From Candidatus Lightella neohaematopini (lineage in GTDB: Bacteria; Pseudomonadota; Gammaproteobacteria; Enterobacterales; Enterobacteriaceae), in NCBI GenBank assembly GCA_025728535.1, contig JAOBJO010000001.1, forward strand, positions 152,027 through 216,026: a DNA stretch of 64,000 nucleotides, read 5' to 3'. Below are positions 31,148 to 42,212 of this stretch, piece by piece. The notes under the pieces are model-generated. The model was not told where the DNA came from and did not search any database. It saw only the letters and a list, made by a program, of their open reading frames with translations. The first letter of the stretch is position 1, and each line of letters begins with the position of its first letter. Made by a program: the position numbers and the translations under genes.

Positions 31148-32563
31148 TTACAATATATAGATACTAAGTAGATTAAATAATAAATCTGGATATATACCTA
31201 CTACTAGTAGTAATAAAGAACATAATGTAGTATATACCAAACAAATTATTTTACTTGTATCATAATTAATAACATTATCGTAATTTACATATTTATAAGT
31301 ACTGCTAATAATACGTAAGTAGTATACAAAACCAATTATAGTAGCTATCATCATAATAATCATTAACCACCAAATATGATAACTACTAATATATAAAAAT
31401 GTATAAAACTTATTAATAAATCCTAAAGTTATCGGGATACCAGATAGTGATAATATATTAATTATTAATAAAGTTGTCAATAATGGATATTTGTAAAATA
31501 TTCCGTAATATAGTGATAATGGTAATGTATCATGTCTATTATCTTGATAGTTATCAATTATATGTATAATAGTGATAATATTCAAATTAGTAATAATATA
31601 ATTTATAATATTACTAAACATTATTGGTATAAATTTATTATTATAGTATGTAATTACTAACCCAATTAACAAATAACCAATATGTGATATTGAAGAATAA
31701 GCAATTATCTTTTTAAGATTAATTTGATTTAATGTCATTAAGTTACCTACAATAATAGATAAAACAGAAATAATTTCTAGTACATATAAGAAATTATCAT
31801 TTGGTAAATTATATAATACCAGTTTAAATAATATAGTAAATGTAGCTAATTTAATTGTTATGTTAAATATAGCTAATACTGGAATAGGTATATTTTGGTA
31901 AATACTATTAACCCATAAATGACATGGTACTAATGATAATTTAAAACAGATACCAATTAGTAGTATAATTAATCCAGATGTATAAATTTGTCTATTATTA
32001 ATAGTATTTGTTGTAATTAATAACAAACTATGACTACTACTATAAATTAGTAGTACACCTAACATAGTTAATAATATTGTTACAACAGAAATAATCATAT
32101 ATTTAATTGATATACTTATTATACGACAAGTAGTTTTATAATTAATTACACCAATTAAAGATATAGAAGTTAATTCCATACCTAATAATACAACAGCTAA
32201 ATGATTAGTATTAATTAGTAAATAAGAACTAATTACTGTAACAAGAATAAATAAATAAATTTCGTCATATTTAATATTAGATAATTTCATCCAGTTATTA
32301 ATTTGCACAATATTAATTATACTAATTATTAATAGTAGTATACTAAATAATTTCGTATGGTAATTAATAGTAATTAAATTATTAATATTGATTACATTAT
32401 GTGTATTAATAATTGTAACTATTAATGCGCAAAATACACTAATAATAGTAATCATATAACTAACTATTGTTGCATAATTTAATAAGATTGTACATATAAC
32501 TAAAAATATTGCCCCACCAATAATAATTGGTGGTAACAACATAAATAATTCATAATTAACCAT
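31148..32563 (-). CDS. nuoN: NADH-quinone oxidoreductase subunit N
   Basis: Antiporter-like proton-pumping subunit of complex I, last gene of the operon. It has 471 residues, hydrophobic throughout. The conserved glutamate lies in LGMELTSISLIG, and the mid-membrane lysines are in CFKLSLVPCHLW and the following IKLATF; KKIIAYSSISHIGYLL is typical of the family. It is 31 nt after nuoM. Confidence 0.95.
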   Translation of the reverse strand: MVNYELFMLLPPIIIGGAIFLVICTILLNYATIVSYMITIISVFCALIVTIINTHNVININNLITINYHTKLFSILLLIISIINIVQINNWMKLSNIKYDEIYLFILVTVISSYLLINTNHLAVVLLGMELTSISLIGVINYKTTCRIISISIKYMIISVVTILLTMLGVLLIYSSSHSLLLITTNTINNRQIYTSGLIILLIGICFKLSLVPCHLWVNSIYQNIPIPVLAIFNITIKLATFTILFKLVLYNLPNDNFLYVLEIISVLSIIVGNLMTLNQINLKKIIAYSSISHIGYLLIGLVITYYNNKFIPIMFSNIINYIITNLNIITIIHIIDNYQDNRHDTLPLSLYYGIFYKYPLLTTLLIINILSLSGIPITLGFINKFYTFLYISSYHIWWLMIIMMIATIIGFVYYLRIISSTYKYVNYDNVINYDTSKIICLVYTTLCSLLLLVVGIYPDLLFNLLSIYIL

Positions 32564-32594
32564 AGTTGTTAAAACATTTATATAATTATTATAA

Positions 32595-34055
32595 TTAAGT
32601 ATTTAAAATTAACTGTGGATATAAACCTAATAGTAACACCAACAATACTAGTATTAATAATACTAACTGATCTTTTTTAGTCACATTGTATATAAACTTA
32701 TTAGATAATTTGTATTTGCCATAACATATTAACTGTATTACTTTTAACGATGGTATAACTAATAGTAATAAACTTATAGTAGTTATTATAGTTAATATTG
32801 GATTTTTATTAAAATTAGTTAATAATATTATAAATTCACCAATAAAATTACCAGTGCCAGGTAATCCAAATATAGTTACAACTAATATTATTAACAATGC
32901 TGGTATAATACCCATACTACTCCATAATCCACCAATAGTATTAATATCTCTTGTATTTAAGTATTTATGTAAATAACCTGCAATAATAATTAATCCGGCA
33001 GTAGATATACTATGTGATAGTATAAATATTATGATGCCATGATAGGCAATACTATAAACATTATATATTGCTATCAATAGCAATCCCATATGCGATATAC
33101 TAACATACGATATAATTTTTTTTATATCCGTTTGGTTAAATGACATTATAGCACCGTAAATAATATTAAATAAACCAATTATTGATATAATTGATATAAA
33201 CTGGTTAGAACTAACTGGAAAGAATGGTATACAAAAACGTATAATACCGTATATTGCTACTTTTAATAAAAAACCATTTAAATCCATAACTCCATTAGCT
33301 GGAGCATACGTTTGTATGTCAATATACCATTTATGTAAAGGTACAATTGGAACTTTAATAGCAAATGCTAAAAATAACATTAACATTAGTAAATATTCAT
33401 AATTCCTATTTATATTTAAAGATATCATATCTTGATAATTAAAGCTCCATACACCATAACTATCATGATATATGCTAGCCAAAATAACAATAACACTTAA
33501 TATACACAAACTACTAATTTGAGAATATATAAAGAATTTCGTTGCAGCTTGTAAACATGAATGATTATTAATAGATCGATTATAACCAAAATTAGTAGTT
33601 AAGAAATATATTGGAATATTAACTATTTCCCAAAAACACAAAAATAAAAACATATTAACTGATAAGAAGATACCAACAGTACTACCAATAATAATTAGTA
33701 TATTACAATGAAATAATCCTGTATTAGAATCATCACGTGATATACATAATACTGATATTAGTCCTAATAAAATTGTTAGTGATAACATTATAATAGTTAA
33801 ATTATCTATAGCTAAAAAAAAGCTAATACCAGCAGTTGGTATCCAACTAATATTATATGTTAGTAACCACGAAGTATGGTCACAACATACATGTGTTATA
33901 TTCTGACATTGTTGATATACTAAAATAAATAATAGTAATTCTATAAGTAAAATAATAACTGCAATAATATTTGGTAAAATATTATTAATGCGTTCACATT
34001 GCCAACATAAAACACCACCAATTATAGGAATAATTATTAACCAGGGTAATAACAT
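32595..34055 (-). CDS. nuoM: NADH-quinone oxidoreductase subunit M
   Basis: Second antiporter-like proton channel of complex I. It has 486 residues (E. coli 509), all membrane-embedded. The channel glutamate is in LFLCFWEIVNIPIYFL; the broken-helix lysine region reads FAIKVPIVPLHKW and is followed by APANGVMDLNGFLLK; KKIISYVSISHMG is conserved. The usual PLHTWLPDAH has drifted to PLHKWYIDIQ. It sits between nuoL and nuoN. Confidence 0.96.
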   Translation of the reverse strand: MLLPWLIIIPIIGGVLCWQCERINNILPNIIAVIILLIELLLFILVYQQCQNITHVCCDHTSWLLTYNISWIPTAGISFFLAIDNLTIIMLSLTILLGLISVLCISRDDSNTGLFHCNILIIIGSTVGIFLSVNMFLFLCFWEIVNIPIYFLTTNFGYNRSINNHSCLQAATKFFIYSQISSLCILSVIVILASIYHDSYGVWSFNYQDMISLNINRNYEYLLMLMLFLAFAIKVPIVPLHKWYIDIQTYAPANGVMDLNGFLLKVAIYGIIRFCIPFFPVSSNQFISIISIIGLFNIIYGAIMSFNQTDIKKIISYVSISHMGLLLIAIYNVYSIAYHGIIIFILSHSISTAGLIIIAGYLHKYLNTRDINTIGGLWSSMGIIPALLIILVVTIFGLPGTGNFIGEFIILLTNFNKNPILTIITTISLLLLVIPSLKVIQLICYGKYKLSNKFIYNVTKKDQLVLLILVLLVLLLGLYPQLILNT

Positions 34056-34079
34056 ATAAATGATTTAAAAAATGTAAAA

Positions 34080-35885
34080 TTATAAAATATATATAATTAG
34101 TATTGTAACTAATCCTATTAATATACTATTAACATACCAATGTAACATATTAGTTTCGGTATGTAATACAATACTACTAATGTATTTTATCATAAAAACA
34201 AAAAAGTTAATTAATTTTATTAATGGATCAGATTTTAATTTATTGGTAATTAAATAATAAAATTTTACAATAGTATTTTCATATAGTTTATCCAATCCAC
34301 ATAATAATAAATATTTTATAAGAGTAAAAAAATAATTATTATTAATAAGTACTATGTGATAGTACCAAATACTAACGGATACAATAAGACTAATAATATT
34401 AATTATAATAAAGACTAATTCTGTCAATATACTACTTATAAAATTATCATAATCTATAATATTAATTTTATGAGAAACTACTACTGCTCCAATAGCAGTA
34501 GCTAATATAATTAATATAATAATTGGTAAATCACGATAAAAATTAAAGTTATTTAGTATTCTAAATTCAACACTAACCTTATTATACAAAGTTAATATAA
34601 CACGAAAAATATACATCGTAGTTATGATAGTACTGAATATAACAATATAAAATAAATAATAATTACTATTAGTACTATTAATTAAAATATGATTAATCAT
34701 ATTACTTTTAGAATAAAAACCAGCTGTAATAATCGGGAATGCAGACAAAGAACCACCACCAACTAAAAATCCTACATATGGAATAAAAGGTAATTTTTTT
34801 ATTGATGATAATTTAAATATATGTTGTTCATTATAAGTATGAATTAATACACCAGTAGAAAGAAATAATAATGCTTTACAAAAAGCATGTATGATTAAAT
34901 AATACAATGACGTATTCCAAGCACTAATACTTAATGTTATAAACATATAACTAATTTGACTAATAGTAGAATACGCTAATATTTTTTTAATATTATTTTG
35001 TAATAGTGCTGATAAACTAGTTATAATGATTGTTACAACTCCTATATACTGAATAAATAATAATGTCTCTGGTGTAAGAGAAAATATTTTATGCATACGA
35101 ATGACTAAGTATACCCCCATAGTTACCATAGTAGTAGAATGAATTAGGGCAGATACTGGAGTTGGACCTACCATTGCATCTTTTAGCCATGGATAAAGTG
35201 GAAATTGTGCCGATTTACCAATGATTCCAATAACTATCATATATGTAATTAGTGATAAAATAGTTTTGTTATGACTATAAATTAGACTATTATCAATATT
35301 ATTAAAATTAAAACTATTAAACTCATAATAAACTAAAAATATTGCTATCATTAAAAATATGTCACTAAACCGATTCATAATAAAGGATTTCATAGCAGAA
35401 TAATAATTATTATCTACATGATAATAAAATCCTATTAATAAATAACTACAAAAACTTACTAATTCCCATCCAAAAAACATAAAAAATAGATTATCTGCTA
35501 ATAATACAATTAGTATACTAGTAATAAATAAATTAATATAAGCAAAAAATCTTGCATAACCATCTCTGTTATTCATATACCATAATGAGTATATTTTAAT
35601 TAGTGATCCTATTCCTATAGTTAACCAAGACATAACTAACGATAATTGATCTAAATATAATGAATATGTTAACTCTATTTTAGATAAAAATAATTTCCAT
35701 AATGTTTGTTTTATTACTAAAGTATTATTACTATAATAAATAGTAATCATTGTAATAGTTATTACTAATGATCCAATGATAAATAAATTAATTAAATTTA
35801 TTACTAAATAATTATTTTTATTAACACAACAAAGTAATAAATATCCTATGAGTGGAAATAATATTAATAAGTATAATAAGCTCAT
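34080..35885 (-). CDS. nuoL: NADH-quinone oxidoreductase subunit L
   Basis: Largest antiporter-like subunit, carrying the long lateral helix at the far end of the complex I membrane arm. It has 601 residues (E. coli 613). FMFFGWELVSFCSYLLIGF holds the channel glutamate; GKSAQFPLYPWLKDAMVGPTPVS and LIHSTTMVTMGVYL hold the lysine and histidine of the proton path. The last 130 or so residues fit the lateral helix and its anchor but are poorly conserved. Confidence 0.97.
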   Translation of the reverse strand: MSLLYLLILFPLIGYLLLCCVNKNNYLVINLINLFIIGSLVITITMITIYYSNNTLVIKQTLWKLFLSKIELTYSLYLDQLSLVMSWLTIGIGSLIKIYSLWYMNNRDGYARFFAYINLFITSILIVLLADNLFFMFFGWELVSFCSYLLIGFYYHVDNNYYSAMKSFIMNRFSDIFLMIAIFLVYYEFNSFNFNNIDNSLIYSHNKTILSLITYMIVIGIIGKSAQFPLYPWLKDAMVGPTPVSALIHSTTMVTMGVYLVIRMHKIFSLTPETLLFIQYIGVVTIIITSLSALLQNNIKKILAYSTISQISYMFITLSISAWNTSLYYLIIHAFCKALLFLSTGVLIHTYNEQHIFKLSSIKKLPFIPYVGFLVGGGSLSAFPIITAGFYSKSNMINHILINSTNSNYYLFYIVIFSTIITTMYIFRVILTLYNKVSVEFRILNNFNFYRDLPIIILIILATAIGAVVVSHKINIIDYDNFISSILTELVFIIINIISLIVSVSIWYYHIVLINNNYFFTLIKYLLLCGLDKLYENTIVKFYYLITNKLKSDPLIKLINFFVFMIKYISSIVLHTETNMLHWYVNSILIGLVTILIIYIL

Positions 35886-35896
35886 ATAGCATCCTT

Positions 35897-36187
35897 TTAA
35901 TGTATATTACGAATACTAATAATATTATATGTACGATATGCTTTTAGTATTAGTGATAAATTAATACTAGTGTCAACAGCAGCGATACTAATTATTACTA
36001 AATACATAATAAAACCATCAATTTGTCCTAAATAATTACCTAATACTATAAATGCTAAAGCAATAGAATTTAACATAATTTCTATACTAATTAACATAAA
36101 AATCATATTATGATGTACTACTAGTCCAATAAGTCCTATTGTAAAAACAATAAATATAATAATTAATCCATAAGACAATGAAATCAT
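35897..36187 (-). CDS. nuoK: NADH-quinone oxidoreductase subunit K
   Basis: Small three-helix membrane subunit in the proton-transfer chain. It has 96 residues (E. coli 100). Glu36 is conserved in MLISIEIMLN. The second functional acid, Glu72 in E. coli, aligns with Asp72 here (IAAVDTSINLSL against LAAAEASIGLAL). It lies between nuoJ and nuoL with gaps of 4 and 11 nt. Confidence 0.96.
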   Translation of the reverse strand: MISLSYGLIIIFIVFTIGLIGLVVHHNMIFMLISIEIMLNSIALAFIVLGNYLGQIDGFIMYLVIISIAAVDTSINLSLILKAYRTYNIISIRNIH

Positions 36188-36191
36188 ATTT

Positions 36192-36656
36192 TTATTTTCT
36201 ATTAATACATAATACTGCTATTACAGCAGTTAATAATAATAAAGAAATTAATTCAACTAGTAACATATAATGCTTAAAAAGAAGTATACTGATATCACTA
36301 ATAGTAAATAATACTTCTTTATATTCCACATAATTAACATTATTAATGTAAATTAATATCATTAACATAGCTAATGGCATTAATGTACACAAAATAATTT
36401 TTTTATATGTTATATGATTAATATAATTTTCATTAAACAACATAATACATACAGTAAATAGTACAACAACTACATTAGCATATAAAATAATTTCTAGTAT
36501 TCCCGCTAACTCTACTTTTAGTAAAAATAACAAACATGATGTAAAAAATAAGGATAACATAAAATATAATAAAGCATTCATAATGTTACTACTGAATATA
36601 GATAAAATACTAACTACAATTAATAATCCAGTACTAACATAAAATAACAGTATCAT
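36192..36656 (-). CDS. nuoJ: NADH-quinone oxidoreductase subunit J
   Basis: Hydrophobic complex I subunit next to the quinone site. It has 154 residues, about 30 shorter than E. coli NuoJ, with the C-terminal tail lost. The conserved NALLYFMLSLFFTSCLLFLL and LEIILYANVVVVLF segments identify it. It is between nuoI and nuoK in the canonical order. Confidence 0.94.
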   Translation of the reverse strand: MILLFYVSTGLLIVVSILSIFSSNIMNALLYFMLSLFFTSCLLFLLKVELAGILEIILYANVVVVLFTVCIMLFNENYINHITYKKIILCTLMPLAMLMILIYINNVNYVEYKEVLFTISDISILLFKHYMLLVELISLLLLTAVIAVLCINRK

Positions 36657-36687
36657 TTAATTTCCTATATTTTATCTAATTAAAATA

Positions 36688-37236
36688 TTAAGGTAATAAA
36701 CTCTTAGTATCTACCGGTTTAGCTTTACATTTATTATTACATTTATTGGATTTTAATAATTTAGATTTATGGTAAAAATTATAGCTGTGGTATTTTCCGG
36801 TACTAGAAACTAATAAATCATGTTTTTTATATAGTAAACTATTACGACTATAACTACTTAATTCAAAATCTTTAGTTAATTGAATAGCTAAAGTAGGACA
36901 TGCTTCCTCACAAAAACCACAAAATATACATCTTGCCATATTAATCTGAAAAATTTTTGGATACCAACGACCATTACTATCTTCAGATTTTTGTAGAAAA
37001 ATACAATTTACTGGGCAAACTACAGCGCATAAACCACATGCTACACAACGTTCTGTTCCATCTTGATTTTTTGTTAATACTATTTTACCTCTAAATCTAT
37101 CAGATAAACAAATAGGTTTATCTGGATATAAAATAGTCTCCCTTTTATTTAAAGCTTGTAATCCTACTAGATAAATACTACGTATTATTGTACCTATACT
37201 AATAATTATATTTTTAATTTTTTTTAAAGTGAACAT
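36688..37236 (-). CDS. nuoI: NADH-quinone oxidoreductase subunit I
   Basis: Carries iron-sulfur clusters N6a and N6b in the peripheral arm. It has 182 residues (E. coli 180). Two complete 4Fe-4S motifs are visible: CVACGLCAVVCPVNCI and CIFCGFCEEACPTLAI. The C-terminus ends AKPVDTKSLLP, matching E. coli AKPIDVKSLLP, so the protein is full length although the preceding linker has become Lys/Asn/Cys rich. Confidence 0.97.
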   Translation of the reverse strand: MFTLKKIKNIIISIGTIIRSIYLVGLQALNKRETILYPDKPICLSDRFRGKIVLTKNQDGTERCVACGLCAVVCPVNCIFLQKSEDSNGRWYPKIFQINMARCIFCGFCEEACPTLAIQLTKDFELSSYSRNSLLYKKHDLLVSSTGKYHSYNFYHKSKLLKSNKCNNKCKAKPVDTKSLLP

Positions 37237-37262
37237 AATATATAATAACCTAAACTATTATT

Positions 37263-38213
37263 TCATCTACTTAACAAACATACAAATACAGTAATCAATA
37301 AATTTACTAAAGATATTGGTAAGCAAACTAACCAACTAAATGCTATAATATGATCATACTTTGGTCTAAGTAACGATGCTCTGATCAAAATAAATAGTAT
37401 AATACAAAATATTAATTTTATAATGAACCATAAATAAGAAGATAATATTGGTCCATAACCACCACCAAGAAAGATAGTTACAATCATAGCTGATGTTGCA
37501 ATTATACTAATATACTCACCTATAAAAAATAAACTAAATTTTATACCAGAATATTCAATATGATATCCACTAACTAATTCTTGTTCTGATTCAGGATGAT
37601 CAAAAGGATGTCTATGACAAATAGCTAAACTAGCCATAAAAAAATTAATAAATCCAAAAAATTGTGGTACAATATTCCACAAGTGTTTTTGTGATTCCAC
37701 TATATCTATTAGATTAAATGATTTAGATTTAACTACTACACCCATAATAGATAGTCCTAAGAATATCTCATAGCTAATTACTTGTGCTACAGCACGTACA
37801 GCACCTAATATAGCATATTTACTATTACTAGCCCAACTAGCTAATATTATTGGATAAATAGATATTCCTGCTAGAGCTAAAAATAACAATATACCAATAT
37901 CTAATTTAGATAAAAATATGTTAGTTGTAACCGGTATAATAATAAATATTGGTAATATATAAATAAATGATATAATAGGAGCTATGTTAAATAAATACTT
38001 ATTACTAAATTTTGGTGTCCAATCTTCTTTAAATAACATCTTAATCATGTCAGCAATTACTTGTAATATTCCATATGGACCAACTCTATTAGGTCCGTAC
38101 CTATGTTGTACTAATGCTAACAATCGTCTTTCAATTAAACTAATATAAGCAGCAGATACTATTACAATTATTAATAACACCGTTAATTTTATTATACTAA
38201 TTAAATTAAACAT
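37263..38213 (-). CDS. nuoH: NADH-quinone oxidoreductase subunit H
   Basis: Membrane subunit forming much of the quinone-binding cavity. It has 316 residues (E. coli 325). ERRLLALVQHRYGPNRVGPYG, the FKEDWTP segment, ASNSKYAILGAVRAVAQ and HPFDHPESEQELVSG are all conserved; these acid-rich loops line the quinone tunnel. It lies between nuoG and nuoI. Confidence 0.97.
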   Translation of the reverse strand: MFNLISIIKLTVLLIIVIVSAAYISLIERRLLALVQHRYGPNRVGPYGILQVIADMIKMLFKEDWTPKFSNKYLFNIAPIISFIYILPIFIIIPVTTNIFLSKLDIGILLFLALAGISIYPIILASWASNSKYAILGAVRAVAQVISYEIFLGLSIMGVVVKSKSFNLIDIVESQKHLWNIVPQFFGFINFFMASLAICHRHPFDHPESEQELVSGYHIEYSGIKFSLFFIGEYISIIATSAMIVTIFLGGGYGPILSSYLWFIIKLIFCIILFILIRASLLRPKYDHIIAFSWLVCLPISLVNLLITVFVCLLSR

Positions 38214-38222
38214 AACATATAA

Positions 38223-40874
38223 TTATTTTCTTATACTACTAATAGTTAATCCGGATAAGCATATTGGAATTCCTGGTAATCCTATTGGTAATCCTATGTT
38301 ACCAGAACATAATTTACTACTTAATTTAACAGGTAGAGTAAAATCATTATCCATAAATGTAAAAGTAATTAATAAATTTTCTTTAATACTAAGTACTTTT
38401 GCATCTTCGTAACTCATTACAATATGAGCTAATGGAGTAACTTGTTTAATTACCTTTAATTTTTGTGATGTTTCTTCACTACCAAACATACTCCAATATG
38501 GAACAATTAACCACTTATTAAATTTTTTATTATCATTTATATAATTAAAATAGTCTATATTTTTAATTTTTTTGTTAAATAATTTAATATTTATATTAAT
38601 ATTATTACAATATTTATTGTTTAATGTATTTAACACATTAATATCAACATATTTTAACTTGTAATTATTTAAGTTTTTTTGTTTATTAAGAAATTCATCT
38701 TCAGTAAAAGAACACTTATTTTTCTTAGTATGTAAATAATTCAAAGCATTATATCCACAATTACGGGGTATATTTATAAATGACTCCTGTTTTTTTAAAT
38801 TATTGTTATTTGTATTTATAATATTAATGTCACTTAATTTTGGTATTTGTTTGACTAACGACTTCATAACATCATTAACATTTTTCCACTTTGTGATTTT
38901 ATTTAATCGTCTGCTATCTATAGCATGTAACCAATACCAACTATCTAATAAATAATTTCTATTATTTAAATATCTGTCGTATGGTCTAAAAAATTTTTGT
39001 ACTCTACCTTCATAGTTAATTACTGTACCACTACTTTCTATATTACTAGTAGTTGGTATAACAACGCTAGCTTTTTTCATAACATTATTATACTTATAAT
39101 CCAATATAATTATTGTATTAATAATATTTAATAAGCTATCTAATCTATTTTTTATTACATATCTATATAAGTCATTTTCTAATATAATTAATCCATCAGC
39201 TTTTTTTTGCTCTAATAAAGTTATAGCTTGCTCTATACTACCTTGATTATCTATTAAAGATAAACCAATACTATTAGCATAATTAGTAACGAAATTAATA
39301 CCTACATCAATCTTCTTATTTTTTAGTGCAATTGCAATATTTGCAGCTGCTTTAATTACATTTTTATTAGTAGTAGTGCCACTAATTATTAATACTTTAT
39401 TAGCATGAGTTAGACTATAAGCAATGTTGTTAATTTTTTTTATTAACTTATTACCTATATTAATCATTCTTGGTGCCGCATTATCTATTACATTAGCTAA
39501 TGCAAATCCTAAACGTGCTTGATCATCTAATGATGCATAATAACACCAAGTTGCAATATCATCTAAATCAGTTACATCAACATTAGTAATAAACAATAAA
39601 TTTTTTCTTTCTTGGTTATAATTTTTTATTGCATTACTATGCCAAATTTTTATATTAATTTTATTAGTTACACTTATGACATTATTTATTGCTTGTCTAA
39701 CAGATAAAGCCATTCTAGCACCAGTTTCTGAAATATTTTCTCCTAATATTAAAATAGCATCATAACTTTCTATTTCTAATAAAGAAGGTACATAAATACC
39801 ACTGTTATTTAATATTTTTAATATTAACATTAATAATTCATACTCATTTTGAGACACACCTAAATAAAAATTACTTGTACCAACTAATTTACTTAAAGCA
39901 AAATTATTTTCCATACTTGTTCTTGGAGAACCTAAACCAATAATGTTATTAGAATTTTTTATTAAGTTTGTAACTAACTTAATAGTATTTTCAATACTAA
40001 TCGAAGATACCTTATTTATATTACGATATATTGGATAACGAATAAAATGCGATTTATTTACTGAATAACCAAAACGACCTAAGTCACATAAAAAAAAACC
40101 ATTAATATCTTTGTTATAGCGATTTTCTATATATCGTAGTGAACCTAGATAAGTACCAATATTAATATTACAACCTATACTACATTTTAAACATACACTA
40201 GGTGTTAGATTTATATCCCATTTTCTAGTATATACTTTAGAATATATCTTATCAGTAAATACTCCAGTTGGACAAACTTCTACTAAATTACCAGAAAATT
40301 TACTTTTTAATATTCCACTATTAATACGTCCAAAATATATATTATTACCTGACCCGTAAACACCAAAATCATTACCCCCAGCGTAATCACAATAAAATCT
40401 AACACATCTATAACAACCAATGCATCTATTCATATGATGATTAATAAATGGACCAAGGTACTGATTGTTATACACACGTTTATTGAAATTATATCTTCTT
40501 ATAAAATGCCTATTCAACACAGTCATATTTTGTAAATGACAATCTCCAGCCTCTTCACAAACTGGACAATCATGTGGATGATTAATCATCATTAATTCTA
40601 TAATATTTTTTCTAAAACTAATAACATCATAATTATTAGTTGAAATAATCATATTCTTACTTACTGTAGTCATACAAGACATAACTATATTACCTGTATT
40701 ATCATATTTATCATTATATTGTTTGACAGCACACTGTCTGCATGCTCCAATACTACCTAATGCAGGATGCCAACAAAAATATGGAATATTAAATCCTAAA
40801 GATAAACAAACATGTAATAAATTATTATTTTCGTTAACTGAATAATAGTTTCCGTCTACATTTATAGTGATCAT
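38223..40874 (-). CDS. nuoG: NADH-quinone oxidoreductase subunit G
   Basis: Large iron-sulfur subunit of the peripheral arm. I use the ATG at 40874 (MITINVDG aligns with E. coli MATIHVDG); another in-frame ATG lies 4 codons upstream at 40886. N1b cysteines are in FCWHPALGSIGACRQCAVK, the N5 His/Cys in HPHDCPVCEEAGDC, N4 in CIGCYRCVRF, and the extra N7 cluster in CLKCSIGCN plus FLCDLGRFGY. The molybdopterin-like domain lacks catalytic function, as in the family. Residues around 690-790 are Asn/Lys rich and hardly conserved; the C-terminal GLPIGLPG region recovers. Confidence 0.97.
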   Translation of the reverse strand: MITINVDGNYYSVNENNNLLHVCLSLGFNIPYFCWHPALGSIGACRQCAVKQYNDKYDNTGNIVMSCMTTVSKNMIISTNNYDVISFRKNIIELMMINHPHDCPVCEEAGDCHLQNMTVLNRHFIRRYNFNKRVYNNQYLGPFINHHMNRCIGCYRCVRFYCDYAGGNDFGVYGSGNNIYFGRINSGILKSKFSGNLVEVCPTGVFTDKIYSKVYTRKWDINLTPSVCLKCSIGCNINIGTYLGSLRYIENRYNKDINGFFLCDLGRFGYSVNKSHFIRYPIYRNINKVSSISIENTIKLVTNLIKNSNNIIGLGSPRTSMENNFALSKLVGTSNFYLGVSQNEYELLMLILKILNNSGIYVPSLLEIESYDAILILGENISETGARMALSVRQAINNVISVTNKINIKIWHSNAIKNYNQERKNLLFITNVDVTDLDDIATWCYYASLDDQARLGFALANVIDNAAPRMINIGNKLIKKINNIAYSLTHANKVLIISGTTTNKNVIKAAANIAIALKNKKIDVGINFVTNYANSIGLSLIDNQGSIEQAITLLEQKKADGLIILENDLYRYVIKNRLDSLLNIINTIIILDYKYNNVMKKASVVIPTTSNIESSGTVINYEGRVQKFFRPYDRYLNNRNYLLDSWYWLHAIDSRRLNKITKWKNVNDVMKSLVKQIPKLSDINIINTNNNNLKKQESFINIPRNCGYNALNYLHTKKNKCSFTEDEFLNKQKNLNNYKLKYVDINVLNTLNNKYCNNININIKLFNKKIKNIDYFNYINDNKKFNKWLIVPYWSMFGSEETSQKLKVIKQVTPLAHIVMSYEDAKVLSIKENLLITFTFMDNDFTLPVKLSSKLCSGNIGLPIGLPGIPICLSGLTISSIRK

Positions 40875-40943
40875 TTTTAATACCATAAGTATATTAAAAC
40901 AATCATTATTATATCATAATAACAAATATATTTATTACTTTAA

Positions 40944-42212
40944 TTATAATTTAAATTCAGAATAAAAATATTTTATTGCGCTTTTTAATGGTTCAATAGC
41001 TCCAGGAGCATGTGCACAGAAACTTTTACCATACATTAAAGTTGAGCATAATTGTTTTAATATTAAAATATCGTGTTTTTTAATTTGATGTTGTTTAATT
41101 GATTGTAATAGTTTTACAATCCATGGTAAACCTTCACGACATGGAGTACATAAACCACATGATTCTCGTGAAAAAAATTCCTCTATATTACAAATAAGAT
41201 CTACAATACTAGTAGTATCATCTATTGCAATGGCCATTGCTGTTCCTAATCTACTTCCAATATTAGATATATTAGTAAAATCCATAGGTACGTCTAAATG
41301 TTTGTCTAATAATAACGCTGTACTAGTACCTCCAGGTAACCATGCTTTTAATTTTTTATTATTTTTTACTCCTTCAGCGTAATTTTCTAATAAATCACGA
41401 GCAATAATACCGAAAGGTACTTCCCATAATCCTGGATTATTTACATGACCAGAAAAACCCATTAATTTTGTACCGTGATCATTACTATTATTTATAGAAA
41501 TACTTTTGTACCAATCAGATCCATGCAGTACTATTGCAGGTATATTACATAATGTTTCAACATTATTAACACATGTAGGTTTACCCCATAACCCAATATC
41601 AGTAGGAAATGGTGGTTTGTACCTAGGATTTGCTCTACGTCCTTCAAGTGAATTAATTAATGCAGTTTCTTCTCCGCTAATATAACGCCCGGCCCCACTA
41701 TGAACAACTAATTCAAAATTAAAATTACTGTCCAAAATATTTTTACCTAACAAATTATTATCTATTGCTTCCTTAATTGCGTAATTTAAATTGTTTAATT
41801 CATTATAATATTCGCAACGTAGAAAAATATATCCCTTATTAATATTTAATACATAAGCTGATATTAACATTCCTTCTATTAATAAATGAGGTAATTGTTC
41901 TAACAAAATACGATCTTTATAAGTACCAGGCTCCATCTCATCAGCATTACAAATTAAATAGCCTGTATTATTTATTGTGTTTTTTAGAGTAGCTAACCAT
42001 TTGCTAGATGTAAAGAACCCACTACCACCCCGACCACGTAGCTTAGATTGCTGTATAATATCAAGTATTATTTTATTATGCATAGTTAATGCTTTTCTAA
42101 TTCCTTGATAACCAAGTTTTTCTATATATTCCGATAACCATACTGGTTCATTATCATCACGTAATCTCCAAGTTAACGGATGTGTATATTCTGTTTTGTT
42201 TATATCAATCAT
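40944..42212 (-). CDS. nuoF: NADH-quinone oxidoreductase subunit F
   Basis: NADH-binding subunit with FMN and cluster N3. It has 422 residues (E. coli 445). [15 protein letters not shown] (NADH/FMN glycine-rich loop), [27 protein letters not shown] and the N3 cysteines in [11 protein letters not shown] plus the later SFCAHAPGA are intact. Its ATG overlaps the nuoE stop by 4 nt (ATGA), so the two are translationally coupled. Confidence 0.98.
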   Translation of the reverse strand: MIDINKTEYTHPLTWRLRDDNEPVWLSEYIEKLGYQGIRKALTMHNKIILDIIQQSKLRGRGGSGFFTSSKWLATLKNTINNTGYLICNADEMEPGTYKDRILLEQLPHLLIEGMLISAYVLNINKGYIFLRCEYYNELNNLNYAIKEAIDNNLLGKNILDSNFNFELVVHSGAGRYISGEETALINSLEGRRANPRYKPPFPTDIGLWGKPTCVNNVETLCNIPAIVLHGSDWYKSISINNSNDHGTKLMGFSGHVNNPGLWEVPFGIIARDLLENYAEGVKNNKKLKAWLPGGTSTALLLDKHLDVPMDFTNISNIGSRLGTAMAIAIDDTTSIVDLICNIEEFFSRESCGLCTPCREGLPWIVKLLQSIKQHQIKKHDILILKQLCSTLMYGKSFCAHAPGAIEPLKSAIKYFYSEFKL

